Assembly (NCBI RefSeq): GCF_006539985.1
Contig: NZ_BJOB01000026.1
Coordinates: 1 to 34,185 of the forward strand
From: Kurthia gibsonii
Lineage (GTDB): Bacteria > Bacillota > Bacilli > Bacillales_A > Planococcaceae
Reading direction: 5' to 3'
DNA length: 34,185 nucleotides
In this document: positions 1-8,393 of the stretch, one piece after another
Layout of the letters: the number at the start of each line of letters is the position of its first letter
How positions within the stretch are numbered: position 1 is the first letter of the stretch
Notes under the pieces: generated by a model
Databases searched by the model: none
The model's input: only the letters and a program-made list of their open reading frames with translations
What the model was told of the DNA's origin: nothing
Position numbers and translations under genes: made by a program

Positions 1-82
1 TTTTAGTGTGTTTCATTTTCGAGTGAAAAGGTATTTAATAAAATATAGTGTTCTAATTATTATATTTTTATGAGGTGAAAAT

Positions 83-211
83 ATGAAAAAAATCAAAAAG
101 TCAAAACAGTATGAGCAATTGATGTTACAAAATCAATATCTACGTAGCGCTAACTATATGTTATGCATAGCGCACTATACGTTGATCATCCATCTTATGG
201 TACAGCACTAA
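83..211 (+). CDS. possible small hypothetical protein (42 aa)
   Basis: A 42-codon frame opens with ATG six bases after a GAGGTG ribosome site (72-77) and ends in TAA. The peptide has a basic start (MKKIKKSK), a glutamine/asparagine-rich middle and a more hydrophobic end (NYMLCIAHYTLIIHLMV) that could touch a membrane. I recognise no family. Inside it lies a short inverted repeat, GCGCTA...TAGCGC. It sits about 200 bases upstream of cas3 on the same strand, but a separate promoter appears to drive cas3. The ribosome site is the only real support, so this could be a chance frame in AT-rich DNA. Confidence 0.3.
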   Translation: MKKIKKSKQYEQLMLQNQYLRSANYMLCIAHYTLIIHLMVQH

Positions 212-224
212 AAATAGTCGAATA

Positions 225-253
225 AAATAATGTATATTAAAAATACATTATTT
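225..253. terminator. weak AT-rich hairpin after the small frame
   Basis: AAATAATGTAT at 225-235 and ATACATTATTT at 243-253 form an 11-base perfect inverted repeat with a 7-base loop. Only two pairs are G-C and no long T run follows, so it would be a poor terminator. The rest of 254-350 is AT-rich and shows no gene. Confidence 0.25.
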
Positions 254-352
254 ATCATATAAAAATAGTGGATTTTTTCAAAATAGATTGAAATATAGTT
301 AAAAAAATCATAAAAATACTTTATTTCCTTTTGAAAAAATAAAATCCTTAAT

Positions 353-380
353 TTGTATATTTTGAATGTAATGGTATTAT
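353..380 (+). promoter_or_regulatory. candidate sigma-A promoter of the cas operon
   Basis: TTGTAT (353-358) and TATTAT (375-380) are separated by 16 bases and lie just upstream of the cas3 ribosome site AGAGGAGGG (391-399). Spacing and boxes suit the housekeeping sigma factor. No operator is obvious. Confidence 0.5.
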
Positions 381-408
381 ATTCTTAAAAAGAGGAGGGA
401 TTTATACT

Positions 409-2772
409 GTGATTGCACATATAAATAGTCTTAATGGCAGAGAACAAACAATCGTAGAACACTTAACTAATGTTCAAAAGATGGCGGAACAATTCGGCTC
501 AAAAATAGGATTATGTCACGCGGCTGGTTTAGCAGGTATGTTACATGATGTGGGAAAGTATGGAGATGCTTTTCAAGAATATATGCAAAAAATTAAACTA
601 AATCCCTCAACCGTAGAAGGAACAGGCGGCGATCATTCAACTGCGGGAGCTCAGTTATTACAAGAGTTTGTATCCGAACAAGAATTAAACATGTTAATCC
701 CTATCGTAAATGCGATTTTAACGCATCATGGCACATTACTTGATTATGCTGATCCTCAAGTAGAAGAAATTAAGTTAAAAGTGCGTTTACAAAAAGAAAT
801 TCCTGATTATACGAAAATAAAAGAATGTTTTTTTCATGAGTATATTTCAGAAAGTGCATTTAAAGAATACATTCAAAAAGCAGTGGCAGAGATTCAAGCT
901 TTTTCAAGAAAATATGCAAAAATTATTTTACAAGAAATTAATCGGGAAGAATATCGAAACATTGCTTTAAAAGTATCAAATCATGTGAGTGTTTTTTTAA
1001 CAAAGTATATTTATTCGTGTTTATTAGATGCAGATAAATTGGATGCTAAAGCTTTTGACGAAGGGAAATCAGTTGAACTTGTAGAAGCTAAGTGGTCTTT
1101 ATGGGCAGAACGATTAGAAGAAAAACTAGCTTCTTTTGAACAAAAAAATCATATTTCAGTATTGCGAAAAGAAATGTCCGATCAGTGTCTGGAAGCTGCT
1201 TTAGGGGAAGTAGGCATCTATTCGTTATCTATCCCTACAGGTGGCGGCAAAACATTAGCTAGTCTACGTTTTGCACTTAAACATCTTCAACTGCATCAAC
1301 AACAGCGAATTATTTATGTAGTTCCTTACACAACTATTATCGAGCAAAATGTAAAAGAGATGCGGAAAATTTTACAGCATGATGGAGAAGAAGAAGTTAT
1401 CTTAGAACATCATAGTAATGTATTTGAAGAATCACCTGTGGAAGGTAATAAGCAAGAGCTACAGCAAATTAAAGCGATGAAAGACAATTGGGATGCGCCC
1501 ATTATCGTGACGACAATGGTCCAATTCTTAAATATTTTTTATAACGCAAAAAACCGAAACACAAGACGTCTACACAATTTAACGAACGCTGTGATTATCT
1601 TTGATGAAGTGCAAGCAGTACCGATGAAATCGTTAGCATTATTTAATGAAGCGATTAATTTTTTATCGAAAATGCAGCATACAACTGTCGTACTATGTAC
1701 AGCGACACAACCAGCACTAGCGCATTTAGATAATAAATCTTCTGACGTGACAGAAATTATTCAAAATATTCCTGATGTGACAAACGCTTTTAAACGTACG
1801 CAAATTAAGTATTTACCATCTAATCAAGGTTGGACAACAGAAGAATTAGCAGATTTCACAACTGAAAAATTACAACAAGAAGGTAATGTGTTAGTTATTT
1901 TAAATACAAAAACTGTTGTTAGAAAGTTATTACAAAAAATAGATTCGGAAAATTTCGACGTTTTCCATCTAAGTACCTCGATGTGTCCTAAACATCGCGA
2001 AGAACAGCTTGAAAAAATGAAAAAGTCTTTAGAAAATCCAAATACAAGAACACTTTGTATTAGTACGCAATTAATTGAAGCAGGTGTAGATATTAGTTTT
2101 GATTGTGTCATTCGCTCACTCGCTGGACTAGATTCGATTGCGCAAGCAGCAGGAAGATGTAATCGACATGGAGAAGCAGATGTAAAGAATGTCTATGTAT
2201 TTAAGCATCGAGAGGAAAGTTTAAAACATTTAAAGACCATCGAAGAAGGTGGGAAGATTTCCAATTTAATCTTACGAGATTGTCAAAAAGATGATATTTC
2301 CCCTCTTAGCACGAATCCTATGACACATTATTTCAAACAACTTTACACACAGTTTGCAAATGAGACGAAATTTCCAATTAAAGAATATAAAAGTATTTAT
2401 CATTTATTTTTCAATGGCATGGATCGTGAAGGGGTATATCAATATTCGAACTCTATTCAACTAGCTTCAACACGATATGAAGTAATCGAAAGTGCCGCGA
2501 TTTCGATATTAGTACCATTTAAAGACGGAAATGAATTAATTAATCAACTAGAAGGTTATGAGCAAATTGAAGATTTTACACGATTTATGCAAAGCGTTCA
2601 AAAGTATTCGATTAATATTTTTCCATATGAGCGTAAATTACTTGAAGATCATGGCTTGTTAAAAGTGATTGAACTAGGAAAACAACAAATTTTAACATTA
2701 AAAGACGGTGCATATAATGAACAATATGGACTTGATATTGAGGGGAATAGTTTGGAACTTTTAATGTATTGA
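409..2772 (+). CDS. cas3: CRISPR-associated helicase/nuclease Cas3 (type I-C)
   Basis: Effector nuclease-helicase that is recruited to target DNA by Cascade and degrades it. At 787 aa it is a full-length fused Cas3. The N-terminal HD nuclease domain shows LHDVGK (His46, Asp47) followed by GGDHS and LTHHG metal-ligand motifs. The superfamily 2 helicase follows: Walker A PTGGGKT (Lys281), DEVQ (399-402) as the DEAD-type Walker B, LCTATQP as motif III, and QAAGRCNRHG (579-588) as motif VI. The start is GTG at 409, nine bases after AGAGGAGGG. It is the first gene of the cas operon, 13 bases ahead of cas5. No motif is missing, so the protein should be active. Confidence 0.97.
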   Translation: MIAHINSLNGREQTIVEHLTNVQKMAEQFGSKIGLCHAAGLAGMLHDVGKYGDAFQEYMQKIKLNPSTVEGTGGDHSTAGAQLLQEFVSEQELNMLIPIVNAILTHHGTLLDYADPQVEEIKLKVRLQKEIPDYTKIKECFFHEYISESAFKEYIQKAVAEIQAFSRKYAKIILQEINREEYRNIALKVSNHVSVFLTKYIYSCLLDADKLDAKAFDEGKSVELVEAKWSLWAERLEEKLASFEQKNHISVLRKEMSDQCLEAALGEVGIYSLSIPTGGGKTLASLRFALKHLQLHQQQRIIYVVPYTTIIEQNVKEMRKILQHDGEEEVILEHHSNVFEESPVEGNKQELQQIKAMKDNWDAPIIVTTMVQFLNIFYNAKNRNTRRLHNLTNAVIIFDEVQAVPMKSLALFNEAINFLSKMQHTTVVLCTATQPALAHLDNKSSDVTEIIQNIPDVTNAFKRTQIKYLPSNQGWTTEELADFTTEKLQQEGNVLVILNTKTVVRKLLQKIDSENFDVFHLSTSMCPKHREEQLEKMKKSLENPNTRTLCISTQLIEAGVDISFDCVIRSLAGLDSIAQAAGRCNRHGEADVKNVYVFKHREESLKHLKTIEEGGKISNLILRDCQKDDISPLSTNPMTHYFKQLYTQFANETKFPIKEYKSIYHLFFNGMDREGVYQYSNSIQLASTRYEVIESAAISILVPFKDGNELINQLEGYEQIEDFTRFMQSVQKYSINIFPYERKLLEDHGLLKVIELGKQQILTLKDGAYNEQYGLDIEGNSLELLMY

Positions 2773-2785
2773 AAGGAGGAAAAAG

Positions 2786-3505
2786 ATGAGTAAAGTAAGA
2801 AATCAAATTGAATATCTATTATACGCAGATAACGCACTTTTCACCGATCCGACAACTAAAATTGGTGGAGAAAAAATGACTTATCAAATTCCGACAATCT
2901 CAGCATTGATTGGGATTACAGAGTCGATTTATTGGAAGCCTTCTATTAATTGGGTAATTGATGAGGTGAAAATTGTTAATAAAATCTCGATGAAAATGAA
3001 AGCCATTCGTCCAATTGAATATGGCGGAGGGAATACGCTCGCGCAGTATACATATTTAGATGATGTCTGCTATGCGGTGCGAGCGCATTTTGAATTTAAC
3101 GAAAATCGTCCAGATTTAAAATCAGATTTCAACGAGCATAAACACCATCAAATCGCTTTACGTTGTGTAAAAAAAGGAGGGCGTCGCGATATTTTCTTAG
3201 GAACGCGAGAATGTCAGGGATATGTAGAGCCGTGTCAATTTGATGAGGTAACTAGCTATTATGAAGGAATTGACTTAGATTTTTCTACGATGCTACACAG
3301 TTTAAGTTATCCAAGTCAGAGTGGGCGACATCAATTAGAGGCGTTGTTATGGGAGCCTCAAATGAAGAATGGTGTTATCTCTTGTATTCCACAGTCTGCT
3401 TGTACAAAGCGAAAACATGTAGCAGACTATGCACTAAAAGAATTTATCATTGGTCAAAACATGGAGTCGGTAGAAGATACATTTACAAAATTAGGAGGTG
3501 ATTAA
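2786..3505 (+). CDS. cas5: CRISPR-associated protein Cas5c (Cas5d), crRNA-processing endonuclease
   Basis: In type I-C systems, which lack Cas6, Cas5 cuts the repeat RNA and stays on the 5' handle of the crRNA in Cascade. The 239-aa product has the expected length. The family's catalytic Tyr/Lys/His set has plausible equivalents here: Tyr49 in ESIYWKP, and Lys119 with His120 in NEHKHHQI. That assignment is by pattern only. ATG follows AAAGGAGG with a short gap. The stop overlaps the cas8c ribosome site (GGAGGTGAT), so translation of the two genes is probably coupled. Confidence 0.95.
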   Translation: MSKVRNQIEYLLYADNALFTDPTTKIGGEKMTYQIPTISALIGITESIYWKPSINWVIDEVKIVNKISMKMKAIRPIEYGGGNTLAQYTYLDDVCYAVRAHFEFNENRPDLKSDFNEHKHHQIALRCVKKGGRRDIFLGTRECQGYVEPCQFDEVTSYYEGIDLDFSTMLHSLSYPSQSGRHQLEALLWEPQMKNGVISCIPQSACTKRKHVADYALKEFIIGQNMESVEDTFTKLGGD

Positions 3506-3506
3506 G

Positions 3507-5450
3507 ATGTCGATTTTTCAAAGTTTAATCGATACGTATAATGCAAATGAACAGATGGCTGGAAAAGTAATGACGAAGGTTTTTTATAATGAAAAATCAG
3601 TTGAATATATGCTTTTACCGATTGCGCATACGACACAAACGGCACATATTGAAGTAATTGTCGATTTAAATGGTGAATTGATTGATGCCTATGCCATTGA
3701 TAAAAAATCAACGGTACTACCATTCACTGAAGAATCTGGCTCACGTGCTGGTAAAGTATTTCGACCACATGTACTACACGACAAATTAGTATATACAGCA
3801 GGTGACTATGAAAAATATACAGGTGAGAAAGAAAAGGGAGAGGCTTTTTCTAAGTATCGTGAACAACTAAAGGAGTGGGTGGACTCCCCGTATTCAGATC
3901 CTAAAATCAAGGCAATTTACCGTTACGTTACAAAAGGTCATCTCATTGAAGATTTAGTTAGTCGCGAAGTATTGTTTGTTGATGAACAAGGACAACTACT
4001 AAAAAAATGGGAAGAACATCGCGGTGATAAGCCACTCATCTTCAAAACATTGACGAATGACCAATCGAGTGCATTTGTTCGTTTTAATGTGCATGTACCA
4101 AATGAAGTAATACAAGATGTTTGGCAAGACCAATCTTTATTTGAAAAATATACGACGTATTATCTATCAAAAGCTCGTACAGAAGAAGTATGTTTTATAT
4201 CGGGAGAAGTGCGACCTACTGCACAGTCACATCCAAATAAATTACGTAATTCTGGAGATAAAGCTAAAATCATCTCTGCGAATGATAAATCAGGTTTTAC
4301 GTATCGAGGACGTTTTGCAACACCAGGTGAAGCGTTAACGATTAGCTATGAAGCATCTCAAAAGATGCATAATGCTTTGAAGTGGTTGATTGAAAAACAA
4401 GGTTACCAAGTAGATGGTCGTGTATTTTTACTATGGGGAAGTCACGTTGATGAACCGATTCCGTCCCCCAATTCAAATGATTGGTATTACAGCATGCTCG
4501 GAGAAGATTTTGAAATCGAACAGAATAAAAAAGTTGGCGATTTTACGGAAGAAGATTTAGCGCATAATTATCAAAAATTACTGACAGGTTGTTTTACACA
4601 TAAAACAATACGTGACGCTGAAAAAGAGCAGATTCATATTGCAGAAATTGATGCGGCAACACCTGGTCGACTCGCCATTATCAATTATCGAAATATGGAA
4701 TTAGGCGATTATCTGAAAAAATTATTACAATGGCAAGAACGTACGATGTGGTATAAAACAATTCCTGTAAAAGATTCAAAAGAAAAGCGTACTGTATTTA
4801 GTGGATTTAGTTTACGCGAAATTGCGAATGCAGCATACAGTCCAAGACCTGATGCAAAGATGGTTAAAGAAGCAACGACACGTCTATATGAATGTGTTTT
4901 AAACGGTAGTAAAGTGCCGCGAGATTTGGTTCGATTGCTGTTTAATCGTTGCAATCTGCCGCAAGCCTATGAGTCAGCAGAATATGAGCGTTTATTACAA
5001 GTAAGTTGTGGTGTATTCAAAGATTATTTTAGGGAGGAGCAATATACAGTGAAATTACAAACGAAAAATCAAAATCGTAGCTATCTATTTGGTCGATTAT
5101 TAGCGATTGCTGATGTATTTGAAAGTGGCATGTTAAAAGATAGCGGGGTCAACCGTCCAACGAATGCACGTCGCTACACAACAACTTTTGTAAATAGACC
5201 CGCTTCTACATGGATGACTATTTTAAAACAACTAGATCCGTATTTCAGTAAAGCAGCAGTTAGTAATAACTTTTCAGCAATGACAAAAAACGATGTTGTA
5301 CAAAAGCAAATTGGCGAAATTATCGCGTTGTTTGAAGAAGGCGATTTTGTAAATAAACCGCTAGATGAACAATACGTATTAGGTTATTACACACAACGTA
5401 ATTATATGTATACAAAAAAGGAGGAAAAAGAAAATGTCATTAGTGAATAA
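3507..5450 (+). CDS. cas8c: Cascade large subunit Cas8c (Csd1)
   Basis: Large subunit of the type I-C interference complex; in this family it recognises the PAM and helps open the target DNA. The 647-aa length and the order between cas5 and cas7 fit Csd1/Cas8c. An ATG at 3507 after GGAGGTGAT is preferred to the GTG at 3498, which lies inside that ribosome site. Residues 515-647 can also be made separately from an internal start as the small subunit (see 5049-5450). The last 17 bases overlap cas7, whose ribosome site AAGGAGG lies in the cas8c tail encoding KKEEKE. Confidence 0.94.
   Translation: MSIFQSLIDTYNANEQMAGKVMTKVFYNEKSVEYMLLPIAHTTQTAHIEVIVDLNGELIDAYAIDKKSTVLPFTEESGSRAGKVFRPHVLHDKLVYTAGDYEKYTGEKEKGEAFSKYREQLKEWVDSPYSDPKIKAIYRYVTKGHLIEDLVSREVLFVDEQGQLLKKWEEHRGDKPLIFKTLTNDQSSAFVRFNVHVPNEVIQDVWQDQSLFEKYTTYYLSKARTEEVCFISGEVRPTAQSHPNKLRNSGDKAKIISANDKSGFTYRGRFATPGEALTISYEASQKMHNALKWLIEKQGYQVDGRVFLLWGSHVDEPIPSPNSNDWYYSMLGEDFEIEQNKKVGDFTEEDLAHNYQKLLTGCFTHKTIRDAEKEQIHIAEIDAATPGRLAIINYRNMELGDYLKKLLQWQERTMWYKTIPVKDSKEKRTVFSGFSLREIANAAYSPRPDAKMVKEATTRLYECVLNGSKVPRDLVRLLFNRCNLPQAYESAEYERLLQVSCGVFKDYFREEQYTVKLQTKNQNRSYLFGRLLAIADVFESGMLKDSGVNRPTNARRYTTTFVNRPASTWMTILKQLDPYFSKAAVSNNFSAMTKNDVVQKQIGEIIALFEEGDFVNKPLDEQYVLGYYTQRNYMYTKKEEKENVISE
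5049..5450 (+). CDS. cas11c: internal in-frame start within cas8c: Cascade small subunit Cas11c
   Basis: A GTG at 5049 is in frame with cas8c (codon 515) and is preceded by AGGGAGGAGC (5031-5040), a strong ribosome site in the middle of a gene. It would give a 133-aa protein identical to the Cas8c C-terminus, starting VKLQTKNQNRSYLFG. In several type I-C, I-B and I-D systems the small subunit is known to be made this way from the large-subunit gene. No separate small-subunit gene exists in this operon, which supports the reading. The gap between ribosome site and GTG is about 11 bases, slightly long. Internal initiation is inferred from the sequence alone. Confidence 0.7.
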   Translation: MKLQTKNQNRSYLFGRLLAIADVFESGMLKDSGVNRPTNARRYTTTFVNRPASTWMTILKQLDPYFSKAAVSNNFSAMTKNDVVQKQIGEIIALFEEGDFVNKPLDEQYVLGYYTQRNYMYTKKEEKENVISE

Positions 5451-6258
5451 AATTGATTTTACTGTAATTTTTACTGTTAAAGGTGCGAACCCGAATGGTG
5501 ACCCACTGAACGGTAATCGTCCGCGTCAAGATTTAGAAGGTTTTGGAGAGGTATCAGATGTCGCAATCAAACGTAAATTACGTAATCGTTTACAAGATTT
5601 AGGTCAGGCTATTTTTGTACAATCCAATGATCGTACAAACGATGGGTTTAAAAGCTTACGAGAACGTGCAGAAGGAAATAGCGAATTAAAAGCAATCAAA
5701 AAAGATAGTGAAGAATATGCACGCATTGCGAGTCAAGCTTGGTTTGACGTTCGTGCCTTTGGGCAAGTATTTGCATTTAAAAGTGGATTATCAGTTGGTG
5801 TACGTGGACCTGTTTCTATTCAAATGGCCAAAACATTAGAACCCATCGCAATTAACAGTATTCAAATTACTAAAAGTGTAAATTCAGAGCCCGGTGATAA
5901 GAAAGGTTCAGATACGATGGGTATGAAGCATGTTGTAGACTTTGGTGTTTATAAATTCTCTGGTAGTATCAATACACAACTAGCAGAAAAAACAGGCTTT
6001 ACGTATGAAGATGCGCGATTAATCAAACAAGCGTTAGAAACATTGTTTGAGAATGATGCATCATCTGCTCGCCCAGAAGGTACAATGGAAGTACGTGCTG
6101 TATATTGGTGGGAACATGATAGTCAATTAGGTCAATTCTCATCTGCTCAAGTTCATCGCGCTTTAAAAGTAATCCCAACAACAGATGAAGATCAACCTTA
6201 TACAGTTGAAAAAGGTGAAATTTTAAGTCAATTAAAAGAAAGTGTATATGAAGTTTAA
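5434..6258 (+). CDS. cas7: Cascade backbone protein Cas7c (Csd2)
   Basis: Forms the helical backbone that covers the crRNA spacer in type I-C Cascade. The 274-aa protein opens with the typical Csd2 stretch FTVIFTVKGANPNGDPLNGNRPRQD and contains the GVRGPVSIQ motif near residue 123. ATG is placed nine bases after AAGGAGG (5418-5424). It overlaps cas8c by 17 bases and cas4 by 11, so its translation is coupled on both sides. Confidence 0.96.
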   Translation: MSLVNKIDFTVIFTVKGANPNGDPLNGNRPRQDLEGFGEVSDVAIKRKLRNRLQDLGQAIFVQSNDRTNDGFKSLRERAEGNSELKAIKKDSEEYARIASQAWFDVRAFGQVFAFKSGLSVGVRGPVSIQMAKTLEPIAINSIQITKSVNSEPGDKKGSDTMGMKHVVDFGVYKFSGSINTQLAEKTGFTYEDARLIKQALETLFENDASSARPEGTMEVRAVYWWEHDSQLGQFSSAQVHRALKVIPTTDEDQPYTVEKGEILSQLKESVYEV

Positions 6259-6901
6259 TCAGGAAGCTGAATACTTGATGCTATCAGGTATTCAGCATTT
6301 TCAATTTTGCAGACGTCAATGGGCTTTAATTCATATTGAACAACAATGGGTTGAAAATGTGAAGACAATCGAAGGGCAAATTATTCACCAAAAAGTAGAC
6401 CAACCAGAATTACGAGAAAAAAGAAAAAACCATTTAATTGTACGAGCGATGCCAATTCAATCCCATACATTAAAAACAACCGGTATTTGCGATGTTGTTG
6501 AATTCATTGAAGATGAACAGGGTGTATTTTTACCAAAAGAACAGAAAAAGTATCGTATTATTCCTGTTGAGTACAAACGAGGCAAAGTGAAAAAAGGGAA
6601 AGAAGATCTTGTTCAATTGGTCGCACAGACGATATGTTTAGAAGAAATGTTTTTAATTGATGTTCCAATAGGTATCTTTTTTTACAATGAAACAAAGCAG
6701 CGTGTTCAGGTGGAAATTACAGAAGAAATGAAAAATGAAGTACGCGATTTATTTAAAGAGATGTATGGGTATTATCAAAAGCAATATACGCCAAAAGTAA
6801 AGATGGGAAAACATTGTAAAAGTTGTTCGCTTGAATCTATTTGTTTACCAAATACAATGGCGCAAGAATCTGTGAAAAAATACATGGAGAAATACTTATA
6901 A
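6248..6901 (+). CDS. cas4: CRISPR-associated exonuclease Cas4
   Basis: RecB-type iron-sulfur nuclease that trims prespacers and helps pick PAM-flanked ones together with Cas1-Cas2. Cys21 (FCRRQW) and the C-terminal Cys190, Cys193 and Cys199 (HCKSCSLESIC) fit the four [4Fe-4S] ligands. GICDVVEF and PVEYKRGK carry the acidic and lysine residues of the nuclease core. I chose ATG 6248 over GTG 6242 because the resulting N-terminus (MKFNQEAEYLMLSGIQHF) matches the family; the ribosome site there is weak, so coupling to cas7 is likely. The stop overlaps the cas1 start as TAATG. Confidence 0.94.
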   Translation: MKFNQEAEYLMLSGIQHFQFCRRQWALIHIEQQWVENVKTIEGQIIHQKVDQPELREKRKNHLIVRAMPIQSHTLKTTGICDVVEFIEDEQGVFLPKEQKKYRIIPVEYKRGKVKKGKEDLVQLVAQTICLEEMFLIDVPIGIFFYNETKQRVQVEITEEMKNEVRDLFKEMYGYYQKQYTPKVKMGKHCKSCSLESICLPNTMAQESVKKYMEKYL

Positions 6902-7932
6902 TGAGAAAACTATTAAATACATTATACATTACACAAGACCAAGCATATTTAACATTGCAAGGAGAAACAGTAGTTATCCAAGTAGAACAACAAAAAATAG
7001 GACAGGTGCCACTACTAAATTTAGAAGGAATTTGTACATTCGGATATGCAGGCGCAAGTCCATCCTTAATGGGGTATTGTGCTGAAAATGATATACCTAT
7101 TACTTTTTTAAAAAGGAATGGTCGATTTTTAGCGCGCGTAATTGGTAAAAGTAGAGGCAATGTATTATTGAGGAAAAAGCAATATGCACTTTCAGAAGAT
7201 GAAACAGAGAGTGCGAAGATTGCGCGAAATATGATTTTTGCCAAAATTGCAAATCAGCGATGGCAATTAGAACGCGTCATACGAGACCATCCGATGCGCG
7301 TGGAAGTTGAAAAAATTCAGCAATCTATTCAGCGCATGAAAAATACACTTCCTTCAATTTTAACGTGTGAGGATTTAGAAAGTTTACGCGGTTTGGAGGG
7401 ACAAGCAGCGAATGAATATTTTAAATGCTTTAATGAATTAATCTTAACGAATGAAGAAGGCTTTGAATTTAAAGGGCGTTCAAGAAGACCGCCATTAGAT
7501 CGAACAAATGCATTGCTGTCCTTTATGTACACACTATTATCCAATGACTTGGCAGCAGCTCTTGAATCTAGTGGTTTAGATGCGTATGTGGGATTTTTAC
7601 ATCGTGATCGACCAGGTAGAGCTTCTTTGGCACTTGATATGATGGAAGAACTTCGACCTATTTTAGCAGATCGTTTTGTTATTTCATTGATTAACCGAAA
7701 AGAATTAAAAACGGATGATTTTTTAATAAAAGAAAATGGAGCAGTTATCTTAACAGATGATGCGAGAAAATTGTTACTTCAAAAATGGCAACAACGTAAA
7801 ACAGAACAAATCATGCACCCAAGACTAAAAGAAAAAATTTCATGGGGATTAGTTCCTCATGCCCAAGCATTATTATTAGCACGTTTTTTAAGAGGAGATA
7901 CGGAAGAATACCCACCATTTTTATGGAAGTGA
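6901..7932 (+). CDS. cas1: CRISPR integrase Cas1
   Basis: Metal-dependent integrase that inserts new spacers at the leader end of the array, together with Cas2. Glu166 (GLEGQAANEYF), His234 (FLHRDRPGR) and Asp246/Glu249 (LDMMEELRP) match the Cas1 metal site. The 343-aa form starts at ATG 6901, which overlaps the cas4 stop as TAATG. A longer frame opens at 6841, but those 20 extra codons lie inside cas4 and do not resemble Cas1. The MRKLLNTLYITQ start is typical of the type I-C branch. Confidence 0.96.
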   Translation: MRKLLNTLYITQDQAYLTLQGETVVIQVEQQKIGQVPLLNLEGICTFGYAGASPSLMGYCAENDIPITFLKRNGRFLARVIGKSRGNVLLRKKQYALSEDETESAKIARNMIFAKIANQRWQLERVIRDHPMRVEVEKIQQSIQRMKNTLPSILTCEDLESLRGLEGQAANEYFKCFNELILTNEEGFEFKGRSRRPPLDRTNALLSFMYTLLSNDLAAALESSGLDAYVGFLHRDRPGRASLALDMMEELRPILADRFVISLINRKELKTDDFLIKENGAVILTDDARKLLLQKWQQRKTEQIMHPRLKEKISWGLVPHAQALLLARFLRGDTEEYPPFLWK

Positions 7933-7944
7933 GGGACAACTAAT

Positions 7945-8235
7945 ATGCTAGTAGTTGTGACGTATGATGTAAAAACATCAGAGGTTGGGGGCGCTAAGAG
8001 ACTAAGACAAGTTGCTAAAAAGTGTGAAGCTAGAGGAATACGTGTACAAAATTCAGTCTTTGAATGTCAATTAGATGCGACCCAATTAGTTCAATTAAAA
8101 CATGATCTAACAAAAATTATTAATTTGAAAACAGATAGTTTACGATTCTATAGCATTGGTAATCAATATAAAAATAAAGTAGAACATATCGGAGCGAAAG
8201 AAGCAATTGATGTTCAGGATCCACTGATTTTCTAA
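7945..8235 (+). CDS. cas2: CRISPR-associated protein Cas2
   Basis: Small ferredoxin-fold protein that bridges two Cas1 dimers in the integrase. At 96 aa it has normal length, with the conserved LVVVTYDV start (Asp8) and RVQNSVFEC in the middle. It begins 12 bases after cas1, with a purine-rich GAGGG upstream. It is the last cas gene, and the leader and array follow directly. Its stop codon lies at the edge of the leader inverted repeat. Confidence 0.96.
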   Translation: MLVVVTYDVKTSEVGGAKRLRQVAKKCEARGIRVQNSVFECQLDATQLVQLKHDLTKIINLKTDSLRFYSIGNQYKNKVEHIGAKEAIDVQDPLIF

Positions 8236-8279
8236 GTGCGAACCTTAGGCGAACATGAAAACCCAGGGAGGTTCGCACT
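8235..8279. repeat. 11-base perfect inverted repeat at the start of the CRISPR leader
   Basis: AGTGCGAACCT (8235-8245) is repeated inverted as AGGTTCGCACT (8269-8279) around a 23-base loop containing CCCAGGGAGG. No T run follows, so it is not a standard terminator. I recall similar GTGCGAACC...GGTTCGCAC elements between cas2 and the array in other type I-C loci, so it may be a conserved leader or RNA element; that recollection is unchecked. Confidence 0.6.
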
Positions 8280-8393
8280 GAAATTACTAACATTTTTTAA
8301 GAAAATAAATCTAAATAAATCATAATATGGTAAAATGAATGTGCGATTTAATAAAAAAAGGTGAATTTTATCTTTTTTTATCACAAAATCGCT
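8236..8393 (+). promoter_or_regulatory. CRISPR leader with candidate array promoter
   Basis: This 158-base AT-rich stretch between cas2 and the first repeat is the leader, where new spacers should enter. TG-G-TAAAAT at 8328-8336 is an extended -10 box; no good -35 is visible. It would start transcription about 50 bases before the first repeat. Read-through from the cas operon is also possible. Confidence 0.65.

Noticed and set aside
285-294. AGATTGAAAT upstream of cas3 matches the 3' end of the CRISPR repeat
   Set aside because: I considered a degenerate repeat giving a crRNA-like regulator of the cas promoter. Only about ten bases match, the repeat palindrome is missing, and the DNA is AT-rich, so chance is more likely.
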